NCBI GenBank assembly: GCA_002343485.1
Contig: DDST01000124.1
Span: forward strand, 33,624 to 39,607
From: Proteobacteria bacterium UBA2383
GTDB lineage: Bacteria > Pseudomonadota > Gammaproteobacteria > Competibacterales > Competibacteraceae
Length of the DNA: 5,984 nt
Reading direction: 5' to 3'
Under the pieces are notes generated by a model, which saw nothing but the letters and a program-made list of their open reading frames with translations, searched no databases and was not told the origin of the DNA. A program made the translations under genes and the position numbers. Below, piece by piece: positions 1-5,984 of this stretch; positions within the stretch are counted from its first letter, which is position 1, and the number at the start of each line of letters is the position of its first letter.

Positions 1-1919
1 TGCGCCACAACGACGCCTACACGCCGGATGACGAAGGCGATAAGCGCCCGGACCGGGCAGTGATTGTTTATAGCCAGCGTTGCCGTGAAGCCTACCCGGA
101 AATACCGATTGTCATCGGGGGTATCGAAGCCAGCCTGCGCCGCATCGCCCATTATGATTACTGGTCGGACAAGGTGCGCCGCTCGATTCTGCTGGATGCT
201 AAAGCGGATCTGCTGCTGTACGGCAATGCCGAACGCGCCATCGTTGAAATCGCCCATCGGGTTGCCGCCGGCGAATCTCCACGTGTCCTGCGCGATATTC
301 GCGGTACGGCATTTATCCACTGCGGCGGTTTACCCGAGGATTGGCTGGAAATCGACTCGACCGATGTGGATGAACCGGGTCCGGCCGCCGCACATCCCGA
401 TCCGTATGCGGCAATGCCGGTCAAAAGCGCGGCTTGCGCTACCTCCTCGCCCGCTGAAGCCGCCACGCCGCCGGTGCAGCCGCTGCGTTTTCAGCGCCGT
501 GCCATCCGCCACGACCGCGCCAAAACCGCTATCCGTCTACCCGCCTACGAGCAGGTCAAGAACGATCCAGTGCTGTACGCCCACGCCTCGCGCCTGCTGC
601 ATCTGGAGACCAATCCCGGCAATGCCCGCGTCTTGATTCAACACCACGGCAACCGTGATGTGTGGCTCAACCCGCCGCCCATTCCGTTGACGACCCCAGA
701 AATGGATGCCGTGTTCGATCTGCCTTATGCCCGTGTTCCGCACCCGGCCTATGGCAATGCCCGCATCCCGGCTTATGAGATGATCCGCTTCTCGGTCAAT
801 ATCATGCGCGGCTGTTTTGGCGGTTGCACCTTTTGTTCGATCACCGAGCACGAAGGACGCATCATTCAATCCCGTTCGGAAGCGTCTATTTTGCGCGAGA
901 TCGAGGACATCCGCGACCGGACGCCAGGCTTTACCGGCGTGATCTCCGACCTTGGCGGACCGACCGCTAACATGTACCGGCTGGCTTGCAAATCCAGTGA
1001 GATTGAGCAGAGTTGCCGTCGGCTCTCCTGCGTTTACCCGGAAATCTGCCCGAACCTCAACACTGATCATTCGGCGTTGACCGCGTTGTACCGCAAAGCC
1101 CGGGAATTGCCGGGCGTGAAGAAGGTGCTGATTGCTTCGGGATTGCGCTATGACCTGGCCGTGCGCGATCCGGCTTACGTGCGGGAACTGGTCACCCATC
1201 ATGTGGGCGGCTATCTCAAGATCGCCCCGGAACATACCGAGGCCGGACCACTCTCGAAGATGATGAAACCCGGCATGAGCGCTTACGATCAATTCAAGGC
1301 ATTGTTTGACAAGTTCTCGCGCGAGGCGGGCAAGGAACAATACCTGATCCCTTACTTCATCGCCGCCCATCCCGGAACCACTGATGAAGACATGCTCAAC
1401 CTGGCGCTGTGGCTGAAACGGAATGGCTTCCGCGCCGATCAAGTTCAGGCGTTCCTGCCGGGTCCGATGGCGCTGGCTACCGCCATGTATCACACCGGGC
1501 GCAATCCGCTAAAGGGTATTCACCGTGAGCGGGGCGAGAAGGTCATTTCGGCCAAGGGATTGAAACAGCGGCGGCTGCACAAGGCATTTCTGCGCTATCA
1601 CGATGCCGGAAACTGGCCGTTGCTGCGCGAGACACTTAAACGCATGGGCCGCGCCGATTTGATTGGCAATGGCAAACAGCAGCTGATTCCAATGTGGCAA
1701 CCGGCCGGTACAGGCACTGGTGGCGGGGAAGGTGTGCGGGCCGGTCGCAAACACCGGCCACAGACCGTGTTGACGCAACACACCGGTCTGCCGCCACGCA
1801 GCGAAGGAACAATGCCTGGCAAGTCTTTTTCCAAACCACCCACCACCGATCGGCGGCCCGCACGGGCCTTTACCCAAGGCAGTCCTTGTGGTTCCGGCCG
1901 CCGGTCACGTCGATCTTAG
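1..1919 (+). CDS. ygiQ: YgiQ-family radical SAM protein, 5'-truncated by the window edge
   Basis: The reading frame is open from base 3 to the TAG at 1917-1919, giving 638 visible residues. By comparison with my memory of E. coli YgiQ (about 740 aa), roughly 115-120 N-terminal residues are missing, so the GTG at 60 is an internal codon, not the start. The family layout is intact: the end of the N-terminal YgiQ radical-SAM-associated domain (motif IGGIEASLRR near 115-150), a variable Ala/Pro-rich linker (about 380-490), the radical SAM core with its CxxxCxxC iron-sulfur motif (Cys codons at 813, 825 and 834, within RGCFGGCTFCSITEHEGR), and the C-terminal DUF3362-type region with QRRLHKAFLRYHD (about 1566-1604) and TQHTGLPPR (about 1774-1800). 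The three cysteines should hold a [4Fe-4S] cluster that cleaves S-adenosylmethionine. The substrate is not known to me for any member. The last 40 residues are a basic, Ser/Pro/Arg-rich tail. Family assignment is very secure; biological role is unknown. Confidence 0.96.
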   Translation, partial: RHNDAYTPDDEGDKRPDRAVIVYSQRCREAYPEIPIVIGGIEASLRRIAHYDYWSDKVRRSILLDAKADLLLYGNAERAIVEIAHRVAAGESPRVLRDIRGTAFIHCGGLPEDWLEIDSTDVDEPGPAAAHPDPYAAMPVKSAACATSSPAEAATPPVQPLRFQRRAIRHDRAKTAIRLPAYEQVKNDPVLYAHASRLLHLETNPGNARVLIQHHGNRDVWLNPPPIPLTTPEMDAVFDLPYARVPHPAYGNARIPAYEMIRFSVNIMRGCFGGCTFCSITEHEGRIIQSRSEASILREIEDIRDRTPGFTGVISDLGGPTANMYRLACKSSEIEQSCRRLSCVYPEICPNLNTDHSALTALYRKARELPGVKKVLIASGLRYDLAVRDPAYVRELVTHHVGGYLKIAPEHTEAGPLSKMMKPGMSAYDQFKALFDKFSREAGKEQYLIPYFIAAHPGTTDEDMLNLALWLKRNGFRADQVQAFLPGPMALATAMYHTGRNPLKGIHRERGEKVISAKGLKQRRLHKAFLRYHDAGNWPLLRETLKRMGRADLIGNGKQQLIPMWQPAGTGTGGGEGVRAGRKHRPQTVLTQHTGLPPRSEGTMPGKSFSKPPTTDRRPARAFTQGSPCGSGRRSRRS

Positions 1920-1951
1920 TTTTACCAGACGCATGATGTCAGGGGTCTTGC

Positions 1952-1983
1952 AAAACTAAAGTATCCCAGGGCAGCGCCCTGGG
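1952..1983 (-). terminator. Possible weak intrinsic terminator of the pap-ppk1 operon
   Basis: Read on the minus strand, about 107 bases past the ppk1 stop, the perfect 8-bp GC-rich hairpin (1965-1983) is followed by ATACTTTAGTTTT, an interrupted U-rich tail (1964-1952). The stem is strong, but the tail is broken by A, C and G and starts late, so termination would be inefficient at best. On the plus strand the same hairpin is followed by TGGCTAAG and has no U-tract, so it is not a good terminator for the ygiQ-like gene. Confidence 0.35.
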
Positions 1984-2009
1984 TGGCTAAGCTTGTTAGC
2001 TAAGGATAC
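1961..2009. repeat. Nested palindrome, possible three-way-junction element
   Basis: Three sets of complementary arms can be read directly. The outer arms are GTATCC (1961-1966) and GGATAC (2004-2009). Inside them is a perfect 8-bp stem with a 3-base loop, CCCAGGGCAGCGCCCTGGG (1965-1983). It is followed by a 5-bp stem with a 5-base loop, GCTAAGCTTGTTAGC (1986-2000). The outer arm and first hairpin share two bases (1965-1966), so if the outer stem forms, the first hairpin shortens to 6 bp. Almost every base of the 49-bp block takes part in one of the pairings, which resembles dispersed intergenic palindromes of the REP type. Whether it is repeated elsewhere cannot be seen from one copy. Confidence 0.55.
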
Positions 2010-2089
2010 CCAAGTGAATGGCCATGGTGGCTGGGGGAAGGAAGGCCAAGATAAGTAAGCATTAGATTAACAATGCCTTTTGCTCATAC

Positions 2090-4342
2090 TCACACGATCA
2101 TCCGCCGGGCGATGCCCTTGGGTTTGCGCTTTTTGAGCCGTTGCGCTTCCTTTTGCCGCTTCTCTGCTAGTTCGATCAGAATCTGCTGGGAACCGCGTGG
2201 ATCATCGCCTTCGCCAGGGATGCGCTGAATATAGGTTCCATCCGGTTGCATATCCCAGGCGCTGCGCTGGTCGTTCAGTTGCACATCCAGAATCTGCTGT
2301 AACTCCCGCTGCAGCTCCGGGGTATCAACCGGCGCTACGACCTCAACCCGGCTTTCCAGGTTGCGTTGCATGCAGTCCGCGGAGCCAATGAAATATTCAT
2401 CGGCACCGCCATTGCGGAAATGGAAGATCCGGGTGTGCTCCAGGAACCGGCCAACAATGCTGATCACCCGCACGTTTTCCGAGATGCCTGGAATGCCTGG
2501 ACGCAGCCGGCAAGTGTCGCGAACGATGAGATCAACGTTGACGCCAGCTTGCGAAGCCTGGTACAGCGCTGCAGTCACTTCCTTATCTTCCAACGCATTC
2601 ATCTTGAATTGGATCAGCGCAGGTTTACCGGCCTTGGCGTGGCCGATTTCACGCTCGATCTTAGCCAGCAACGCCGGTTTGAGTACCTTAGGCGCCGGCA
2701 ACAGCTTGCGGTAATTCCGCTTCGGCACGTAGCCGGTGGTGAGATAATTGAATAGTTCCGTCAAATCCTCGCCAATGACCGGATCACAGGTTAGCAAGCC
2801 CAGATCGCTGTACATGCGGGCGGTACCGGCATGGTAGTTGCCCGTGCCGATATGCGCATAGCGACGCAAGCCATTGTAATCCCGCCGCACCACCAGGATG
2901 ACCTTGCTGTGCGTTTTAAGCCCCAAAACTCCGTAGGTTACATGAATGCCGGCTTCTTCCATCCGGTTCGCCCAGCGGATGTTAGCTGCCTCGTCGAAGC
3001 GTGCCTTGAGTTCCACTACGACCGTGACCTGCTTGCCATTTTGTGCGGCATTGGTCAAATATTCGATGATTTTTGAATCCTCCGAAGTGCGGTACAAGGT
3101 CATCTTAATAGCCAGCACCTTCGGATCGAAGCTGGCTTCCCGCAAAAACCGCTCTACTGACGTTGCGAACGATTCGTAGGGATGTTGCAGCAGGATCGGC
3201 CCAATCTCGCGAATAATGTGAAAAATACTGCGTTTGTCGCTCAACTTGGGATGATCGAGCGGATGGTGTGATGGATCGTGCAAATCAAGACGATTGATCG
3301 TGACAACCTGGAACAGGTCTTTCATCGCCATCATGCCATCCACTTCGAATACTTCGCTAGCCTCGTCCAAGCCTAGCTCAGCCGCCAGCATGCCGCGATG
3401 TACTGGGTCCATATTTTTCTGCACTTCTAGCCGGACGATGGGGGCAACCTTGCGCTCGCGCAGCTCTGACTCGATCATTACCAGCAAGTCATCGGCCTGA
3501 TCCTCATCACGTTCGGTGATGGCGTTGCGGGTGACGCGAAACAACTCACATGCTTCCACCACCATGCCCGGAAATAGCAGATCGAGGTTATTGGCCATCA
3601 CATCCTCCAGCGGCACATAGAGTTCCTCATCGCCAACCTTGAGGAAGCGCTCAATCCCGGAACCGAGTGGCACTTTGATCCGTGCCAAGCCACTGGCGTC
3701 ATCGTTGGCGTAGCGCACGGTGACTAGCAGATTGAGCGACAGATTGGAAATGAAGGGGAAGGGATGAGCCGGATCCATGGTTTGCGGGGTGACCAGCGGG
3801 AAAATATTGCGCAGGTAGTACTCGCGCATCTGTTTGCGCTGAGTCTCGGTGAGGCGCTTGTAGCTTCGTAGAAAAATCCCCTGTTCCTTCAATAACTCGT
3901 GTAGCTGGGAAGCCAATATTCGCTGCTGGTCGACAATATCGCGCACCACCACTAGACATTCGCTTAATTGCTGTTCAGGACTGCGGCCATCGACCGACAG
4001 CTCCCGCACTCGGGTGCCGATCTGCTGCTTGAGGCCGCCGATGCGCTTCATAAAGAATTCGTTAAGATTGGAACTGACAATTGCCAGAAATTTGACCCGG
4101 GCCAGTAAAGGAGTCCGTTCATCCTGGGCCTCATGCAGCACGCGTTGATTGAACGCAAGCCAGGTCAGCTCGCGATTTAGATACCATTCGGGTGCGTTGG
4201 CATCAAAAACCGGCGGTGGTGATTCTGGGAGCGTTGGTTCTGAGGCCATCTCCGCGGTTACCTGTTCGTTTGATCGTTTGCTACGTCTACGCGTGGCAGT
4301 GGATTCAGTTTCCTGGAGAGAGGCTTCAACCTGTTCAGTCAT
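2090..4342 (-). CDS. ppk1: Polyphosphate kinase 1
   Basis: Encodes 750 aa with a TGA stop at 2090-2092. PPK1 (EC 2.7.4.1) reversibly transfers the ATP terminal phosphate to long-chain inorganic polyphosphate. In E. coli it is a membrane-associated oligomer. The four-domain plan is visible: N domain (about 48-153, with LNRELTWLAFNQRVL and SNLNEFF, whose Asn92 matches the E. coli nucleotide-base-contacting Asn45), head domain (about 154-360), and two phospholipase-D-like C domains (about 361-735). Conserved residues include the HPYESF motif (387-392), Arg418 in TLYR, Arg448 in LKARFDEAANI, His478 in GLKTHSK (the autophosphorylated His435 of E. coli) and His636 in FLEHTRIF (His592 of E. coli). 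All key residues are present, so the enzyme should be active. Relative to E. coli it has about 47 extra N-terminal residues of low complexity and a basic C-terminal tail. The ATG at 4342 has a GGAG five bases upstream. It follows pap by 13 bp on the same strand. Confidence 0.98.
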   Translation of the reverse strand: MTEQVEASLQETESTATRRRSKRSNEQVTAEMASEPTLPESPPPVFDANAPEWYLNRELTWLAFNQRVLHEAQDERTPLLARVKFLAIVSSNLNEFFMKRIGGLKQQIGTRVRELSVDGRSPEQQLSECLVVVRDIVDQQRILASQLHELLKEQGIFLRSYKRLTETQRKQMREYYLRNIFPLVTPQTMDPAHPFPFISNLSLNLLVTVRYANDDASGLARIKVPLGSGIERFLKVGDEELYVPLEDVMANNLDLLFPGMVVEACELFRVTRNAITERDEDQADDLLVMIESELRERKVAPIVRLEVQKNMDPVHRGMLAAELGLDEASEVFEVDGMMAMKDLFQVVTINRLDLHDPSHHPLDHPKLSDKRSIFHIIREIGPILLQHPYESFATSVERFLREASFDPKVLAIKMTLYRTSEDSKIIEYLTNAAQNGKQVTVVVELKARFDEAANIRWANRMEEAGIHVTYGVLGLKTHSKVILVVRRDYNGLRRYAHIGTGNYHAGTARMYSDLGLLTCDPVIGEDLTELFNYLTTGYVPKRNYRKLLPAPKVLKPALLAKIEREIGHAKAGKPALIQFKMNALEDKEVTAALYQASQAGVNVDLIVRDTCRLRPGIPGISENVRVISIVGRFLEHTRIFHFRNGGADEYFIGSADCMQRNLESRVEVVAPVDTPELQRELQQILDVQLNDQRSAWDMQPDGTYIQRIPGEGDDPRGSQQILIELAEKRQKEAQRLKKRKPKGIARRMIV

Positions 4343-4347
4343 GGTAG

Positions 4348-4351
4348 CTCC
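4348..4351 (-). promoter_or_regulatory. Ribosome binding site of ppk1
   Basis: On the minus strand GGAG lies five bases before the ATG at 4342-4340. This supports the long N-terminus over the internal Met32 (codon 4249-4247), where a GGAG touches the ATG with no spacing. It lies between the pap stop and the ppk1 start, so ppk1 can initiate independently on a shared mRNA. Confidence 0.75.
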
Positions 4352-4355
4352 GAAT

Positions 4356-5903
4356 TTATTTCTTGCTCTTGGCGGCGATAGGTTTGTCTTCAGGTTGACC
4401 CAATGCTACCTCCAGGCGTTCACACAGCGCCCGCAATATTTCAATACGTGCATGGCGCTTGTCGTTCGCCTCGACCAAGGTCCACGGTGCCTGACGAGTG
4501 CTGGTCCGTTCCACTAGATCGTTCACCGCCAGTTCGTAATCCGCCCAGCGATCGCGGTTGCGCCAATCCTCATCGGTCAATTTCCAGGCCTTGTAAGCGA
4601 TCTGTTCGCGCTCCTTGAAGCGTCGCAATTGCTCATCCGGGGTGATGTGTAACCAGAACTTCAGCAACACGATGCCTCGTTCTACCAACTGTGCCTCGAA
4701 GTCATTAATCTCAGCATAGGCGCGCTGCCATTCGCGGATGCGGGCGAAACCTTCGATCCGTTCCACCAATACCCGTCCATACCAGCTCCGGTCATAGATG
4801 GTGACGCGGCCGGCGCGCGGCAGGTGCCGCCAGAACCGCCACAGATAATTATGAGCGGCTTCTTCGTCCGTCGGCGCAGCGATCTGGATCACCTGGTAAT
4901 CACGGGCATCCAGCGCAGCAGTGATACGGCGAATGCTACCGCCCTTGCCAGCGGCATCCCAACCTTCAAATACCAGAATCGTCGAAATCTTGCGCTCGCG
5001 GGCTATGCGTTGAAGCTGATTCAATTTACCTTGGTAATGTTTCAATGCGACGTCATAGTCTGCCTTGGATAGGGTCTTGCTCATATCCAGGCGTGATAAA
5101 ATGGTAATGATCGGCAATCCATCTATATCCGTTGAAGCTGGCTTCGACGTATGAGCATCTGTATCTTCATGGCTGCTGGCCAGCGACGTTTTAGCCTCAT
5201 CCAACCGGAAATGAATTGCGTCGCGCATGACCGTTGCTACGGCGGCGCTGCGGTAGCGCGCATCATAACCTTCTATGATTTTCCACGGTGCCAACCCGGT
5301 GCTGGTCTTCATGATCGTGCGCTCGGCTGCGGCGATGAAAGACTCATATAACTCCCAATGCTGCCAGTCGCGCTTGGATATCCGCCAGTGCAGCAACGGA
5401 TTCTTCTCTAGCTTGCGCAGGCGTTCTTTTTGGGCATCCTTGGAAAGATGCATCCAGAATTTCAGGATCAGTGCGCCATCGTCAGCCAGCGTCTGCTCGA
5501 AGGTTTTGATTCGCTCCAGCCGTTCGTCAAATTCCGCTAGATCGATATGACCGTAAACATGATCGAGAATCGGCGTTGAATACCAGGAACTTAGAAATAG
5601 ACCGATCCGTCCCCGGGGGGGTAGATCCCGCCAGAATCGCCAGTATTCCGGCCGATCACGTTCCTCGTCGGAGAGTTCGCCAAAAGCGCGGGTCACCAGC
5701 CAGCGTGAATCCAGCCACTCATGCAGCTTGTTGACCGTCTCGCCTTTGCCAGCACCGTCCACTCCAGCGAAGACCACAATGACTGGAAAATCAGCATTGC
5801 GTAGTTCCATCTGCATCATCTGTAAGTCTTCCCGTAGCTGGGAAACCTGTTGGTGATACTCGTCCTTGGGAAGCTTATGCTGCAGTTCGGCGGTTCTGAA
5901 CAT
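4356..5903 (-). CDS. pap: Polyphosphate:AMP phosphotransferase (two-domain PPK2 family)
   Basis: Encodes 515 aa with a TAA stop at 4358-4356. The product belongs to the PPK2 superfamily, and its tandem two-domain form is the class known to phosphorylate AMP to ADP with polyphosphate (EC 2.7.4.33), a cytosolic reaction. Domain 1 (about 1-235) has Walker A GVDGAGKG (47-54). Domain 2 (about 276-500) has Walker A GWDAAGKG (314-321) and the lid motif DRSWYGR (371-377). Walker A and the WY of the lid are each exactly 267 residues apart between the two copies, showing internal duplication. In domain 1 the lid reads LSSWYST (104-110), losing the Asp-Arg and Gly-Arg, so domain 2 is probably the catalytic one. 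A Ser/Thr/Asp-rich linker (about 238-261) joins them, and the C-terminus is Lys-rich. The start MFRTAELQHKL matches the family N-terminus (MFxxAELxHxL) and has a GAGG six bases upstream. The frame continues upstream past a TTG at 5981, but that extension is not family-like. Alternative: another nucleotide specificity within PPK2. Confidence 0.95.
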   Translation of the reverse strand: MFRTAELQHKLPKDEYHQQVSQLREDLQMMQMELRNADFPVIVVFAGVDGAGKGETVNKLHEWLDSRWLVTRAFGELSDEERDRPEYWRFWRDLPPRGRIGLFLSSWYSTPILDHVYGHIDLAEFDERLERIKTFEQTLADDGALILKFWMHLSKDAQKERLRKLEKNPLLHWRISKRDWQHWELYESFIAAAERTIMKTSTGLAPWKIIEGYDARYRSAAVATVMRDAIHFRLDEAKTSLASSHEDTDAHTSKPASTDIDGLPIITILSRLDMSKTLSKADYDVALKHYQGKLNQLQRIARERKISTILVFEGWDAAGKGGSIRRITAALDARDYQVIQIAAPTDEEAAHNYLWRFWRHLPRAGRVTIYDRSWYGRVLVERIEGFARIREWQRAYAEINDFEAQLVERGIVLLKFWLHITPDEQLRRFKEREQIAYKAWKLTDEDWRNRDRWADYELAVNDLVERTSTRQAPWTLVEANDKRHARIEILRALCERLEVALGQPEDKPIAAKSKK

Positions 5904-5909
5904 TATGAT

Positions 5910-5913
5910 CCTC
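5910..5913 (-). promoter_or_regulatory. Ribosome binding site of pap; decides the start
   Basis: On the minus strand GAGG precedes the ATG (5903-5901) by six bases. Together with the conserved N-terminus beginning at that ATG, it excludes the in-frame TTG at 5981-5979, which would add 26 unconserved residues. Confidence 0.75.
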
Positions 5914-5959
5914 GCTGGCGTAAACAAAGATGGCGGGCGGATGGCCCAGGTGGCCGCAA

Positions 5960-5975
5960 TAAAGTAATAAAGTAA
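5960..5975. repeat. Tandem 8-bp direct repeat upstream of pap
   Basis: TAAAGTAA occurs twice with no gap (5960-5967 and 5968-5975, plus strand), 57-72 bases before the pap start codon. It is a perfect duplication of an AT-rich octamer. It could be a slippage product or part of a promoter or protein-binding site; nothing in the sequence decides this. Confidence 0.6.
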
Positions 5976-5984
5976 TTTCAAATC

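Larger units (their letters stand above)
1920..2089. other. Intergenic gap between convergent genes
   Basis: These 170 bases separate the ends of the ygiQ-like gene (+) and ppk1 (-). No credible coding sequence, tRNA or promoter is visible. The content is a nested palindrome at 1961-2009 (listed separately), followed by a purine-rich stretch (about 2026-2055) and an AT-rich stretch next to the ppk1 stop. Being between two gene ends, the gap is where transcription from both sides should finish. Confidence 0.8.
5904..5984 (-). promoter_or_regulatory. Leader of the pap-ppk1 operon, probable promoter neighbourhood
   Basis: The 81 bases upstream of pap change from very AT-rich (5959-5984) to GC-rich (5914-5958). 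The AT-rich part contains a TTGAAA (minus strand, 5981-5976) and a tandem 8-bp repeat TTACTTTA-TTACTTTA (5975-5960) with weak -10-like hexamers such as TTTATT. No -35/-10 pair with good spacing can be named, and the true promoter may lie beyond the window edge. No Pho box (CTGTCAT repeats at 11-base spacing) is visible in this part. Confidence 0.3.

Noticed and set aside
60..62. GTG as the start of the ygiQ-like gene.
   Set aside because: The frame is open to the window edge, and the codons before it (RHNDAYTP...KRPDRA) match the YgiQ family, so the true start is outside the window.
537..1493. A 318-codon open frame on the minus strand opposite the ygiQ-like gene.
   Set aside because: It lies entirely antisense to a strongly conserved radical SAM coding region, resembles no protein I recognise, and is explained by the codon bias of the plus-strand gene.
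1739..1759. Inverted repeat GGCCGGT/ACCGGCC with a seven-base loop.
   Set aside because: It lies inside the coding sequence of the ygiQ-like gene, has no U-tract, and is expected by chance in GC-rich coding DNA.
2057..2082. Hairpin GCATT/AATGC with CTTTTG after it, as a plus-strand terminator for the ygiQ-like gene.
   Set aside because: The stem is only five AT-rich pairs (seven with a bulge), the loop is eight bases, and the T-run is only four to five and overlaps the extended stem.
5943..5955. Imperfect dyad GGCCCAGGTGGCC in the pap leader as an operator or leader hairpin.
   Set aside because: Only four pairs form on each side and the competing GCGG/CCGC pairing excludes it; no recognised operator matches.
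5904..5981. An in-frame TTG start that would lengthen Pap by 26 residues, with a hydrophobic beginning that might be read as a signal peptide.
   Set aside because: The ATG at 5903 has a good ribosome binding site and begins the family-typical MFxxAEL N-terminus. The upstream residues come from AT-rich leader DNA and Pap works in the cytosol.

Overview
The window holds three protein genes and one short intergenic gap. It reads as ordinary chromosomal sequence from a proteobacterium, most likely a gammaproteobacterium. The evidence for that is the moderately GC-rich codon use, a YgiQ-type radical SAM protein that matches the enterobacterial family nearly word for word in its core, and a two-domain polyphosphate:AMP phosphotransferase of the Acinetobacter/Pseudomonas type. 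The genus cannot be named from the sequence. There are no tRNA, rRNA, CRISPR, transposase or phage genes.

Layout. Positions 1-1919 (+) carry the 3' five-sixths or so of a ygiQ-like radical SAM gene whose first 115-120 codons lie outside the window. Positions 1920-2089 are a 170-bp gap between convergent genes. It contains a compact nested palindrome (1961-2009) that could fold as a three-way junction and may act as a weak terminator or be a dispersed intergenic repeat. Positions 2090-4342 (-) encode polyphosphate kinase 1 (ppk1). Positions 4356-5903 (-) encode a two-domain PPK2-family polyphosphate:AMP phosphotransferase (pap). The last 81 bases are the leader of pap, AT-rich at its far end.

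How the genes work together. pap and ppk1 are on the same strand, 13 bp apart, each with its own Shine-Dalgarno sequence, and almost certainly form an operon transcribed as pap then ppk1. Ppk1 reversibly moves the terminal phosphate of ATP onto polyphosphate. Pap uses polyphosphate to phosphorylate AMP to ADP. Together they can store phosphate and energy as polyphosphate when ATP is plentiful and convert AMP through ADP to ATP when it is not. The ygiQ-like gene is convergent to the pair and shows no functional link to it.

No clearly new system is present. The points most worth a second look are the tight pap-ppk1 pairing, the nested palindrome at 1961-2009, and the asymmetric decay of the N-terminal PPK2 domain in Pap.
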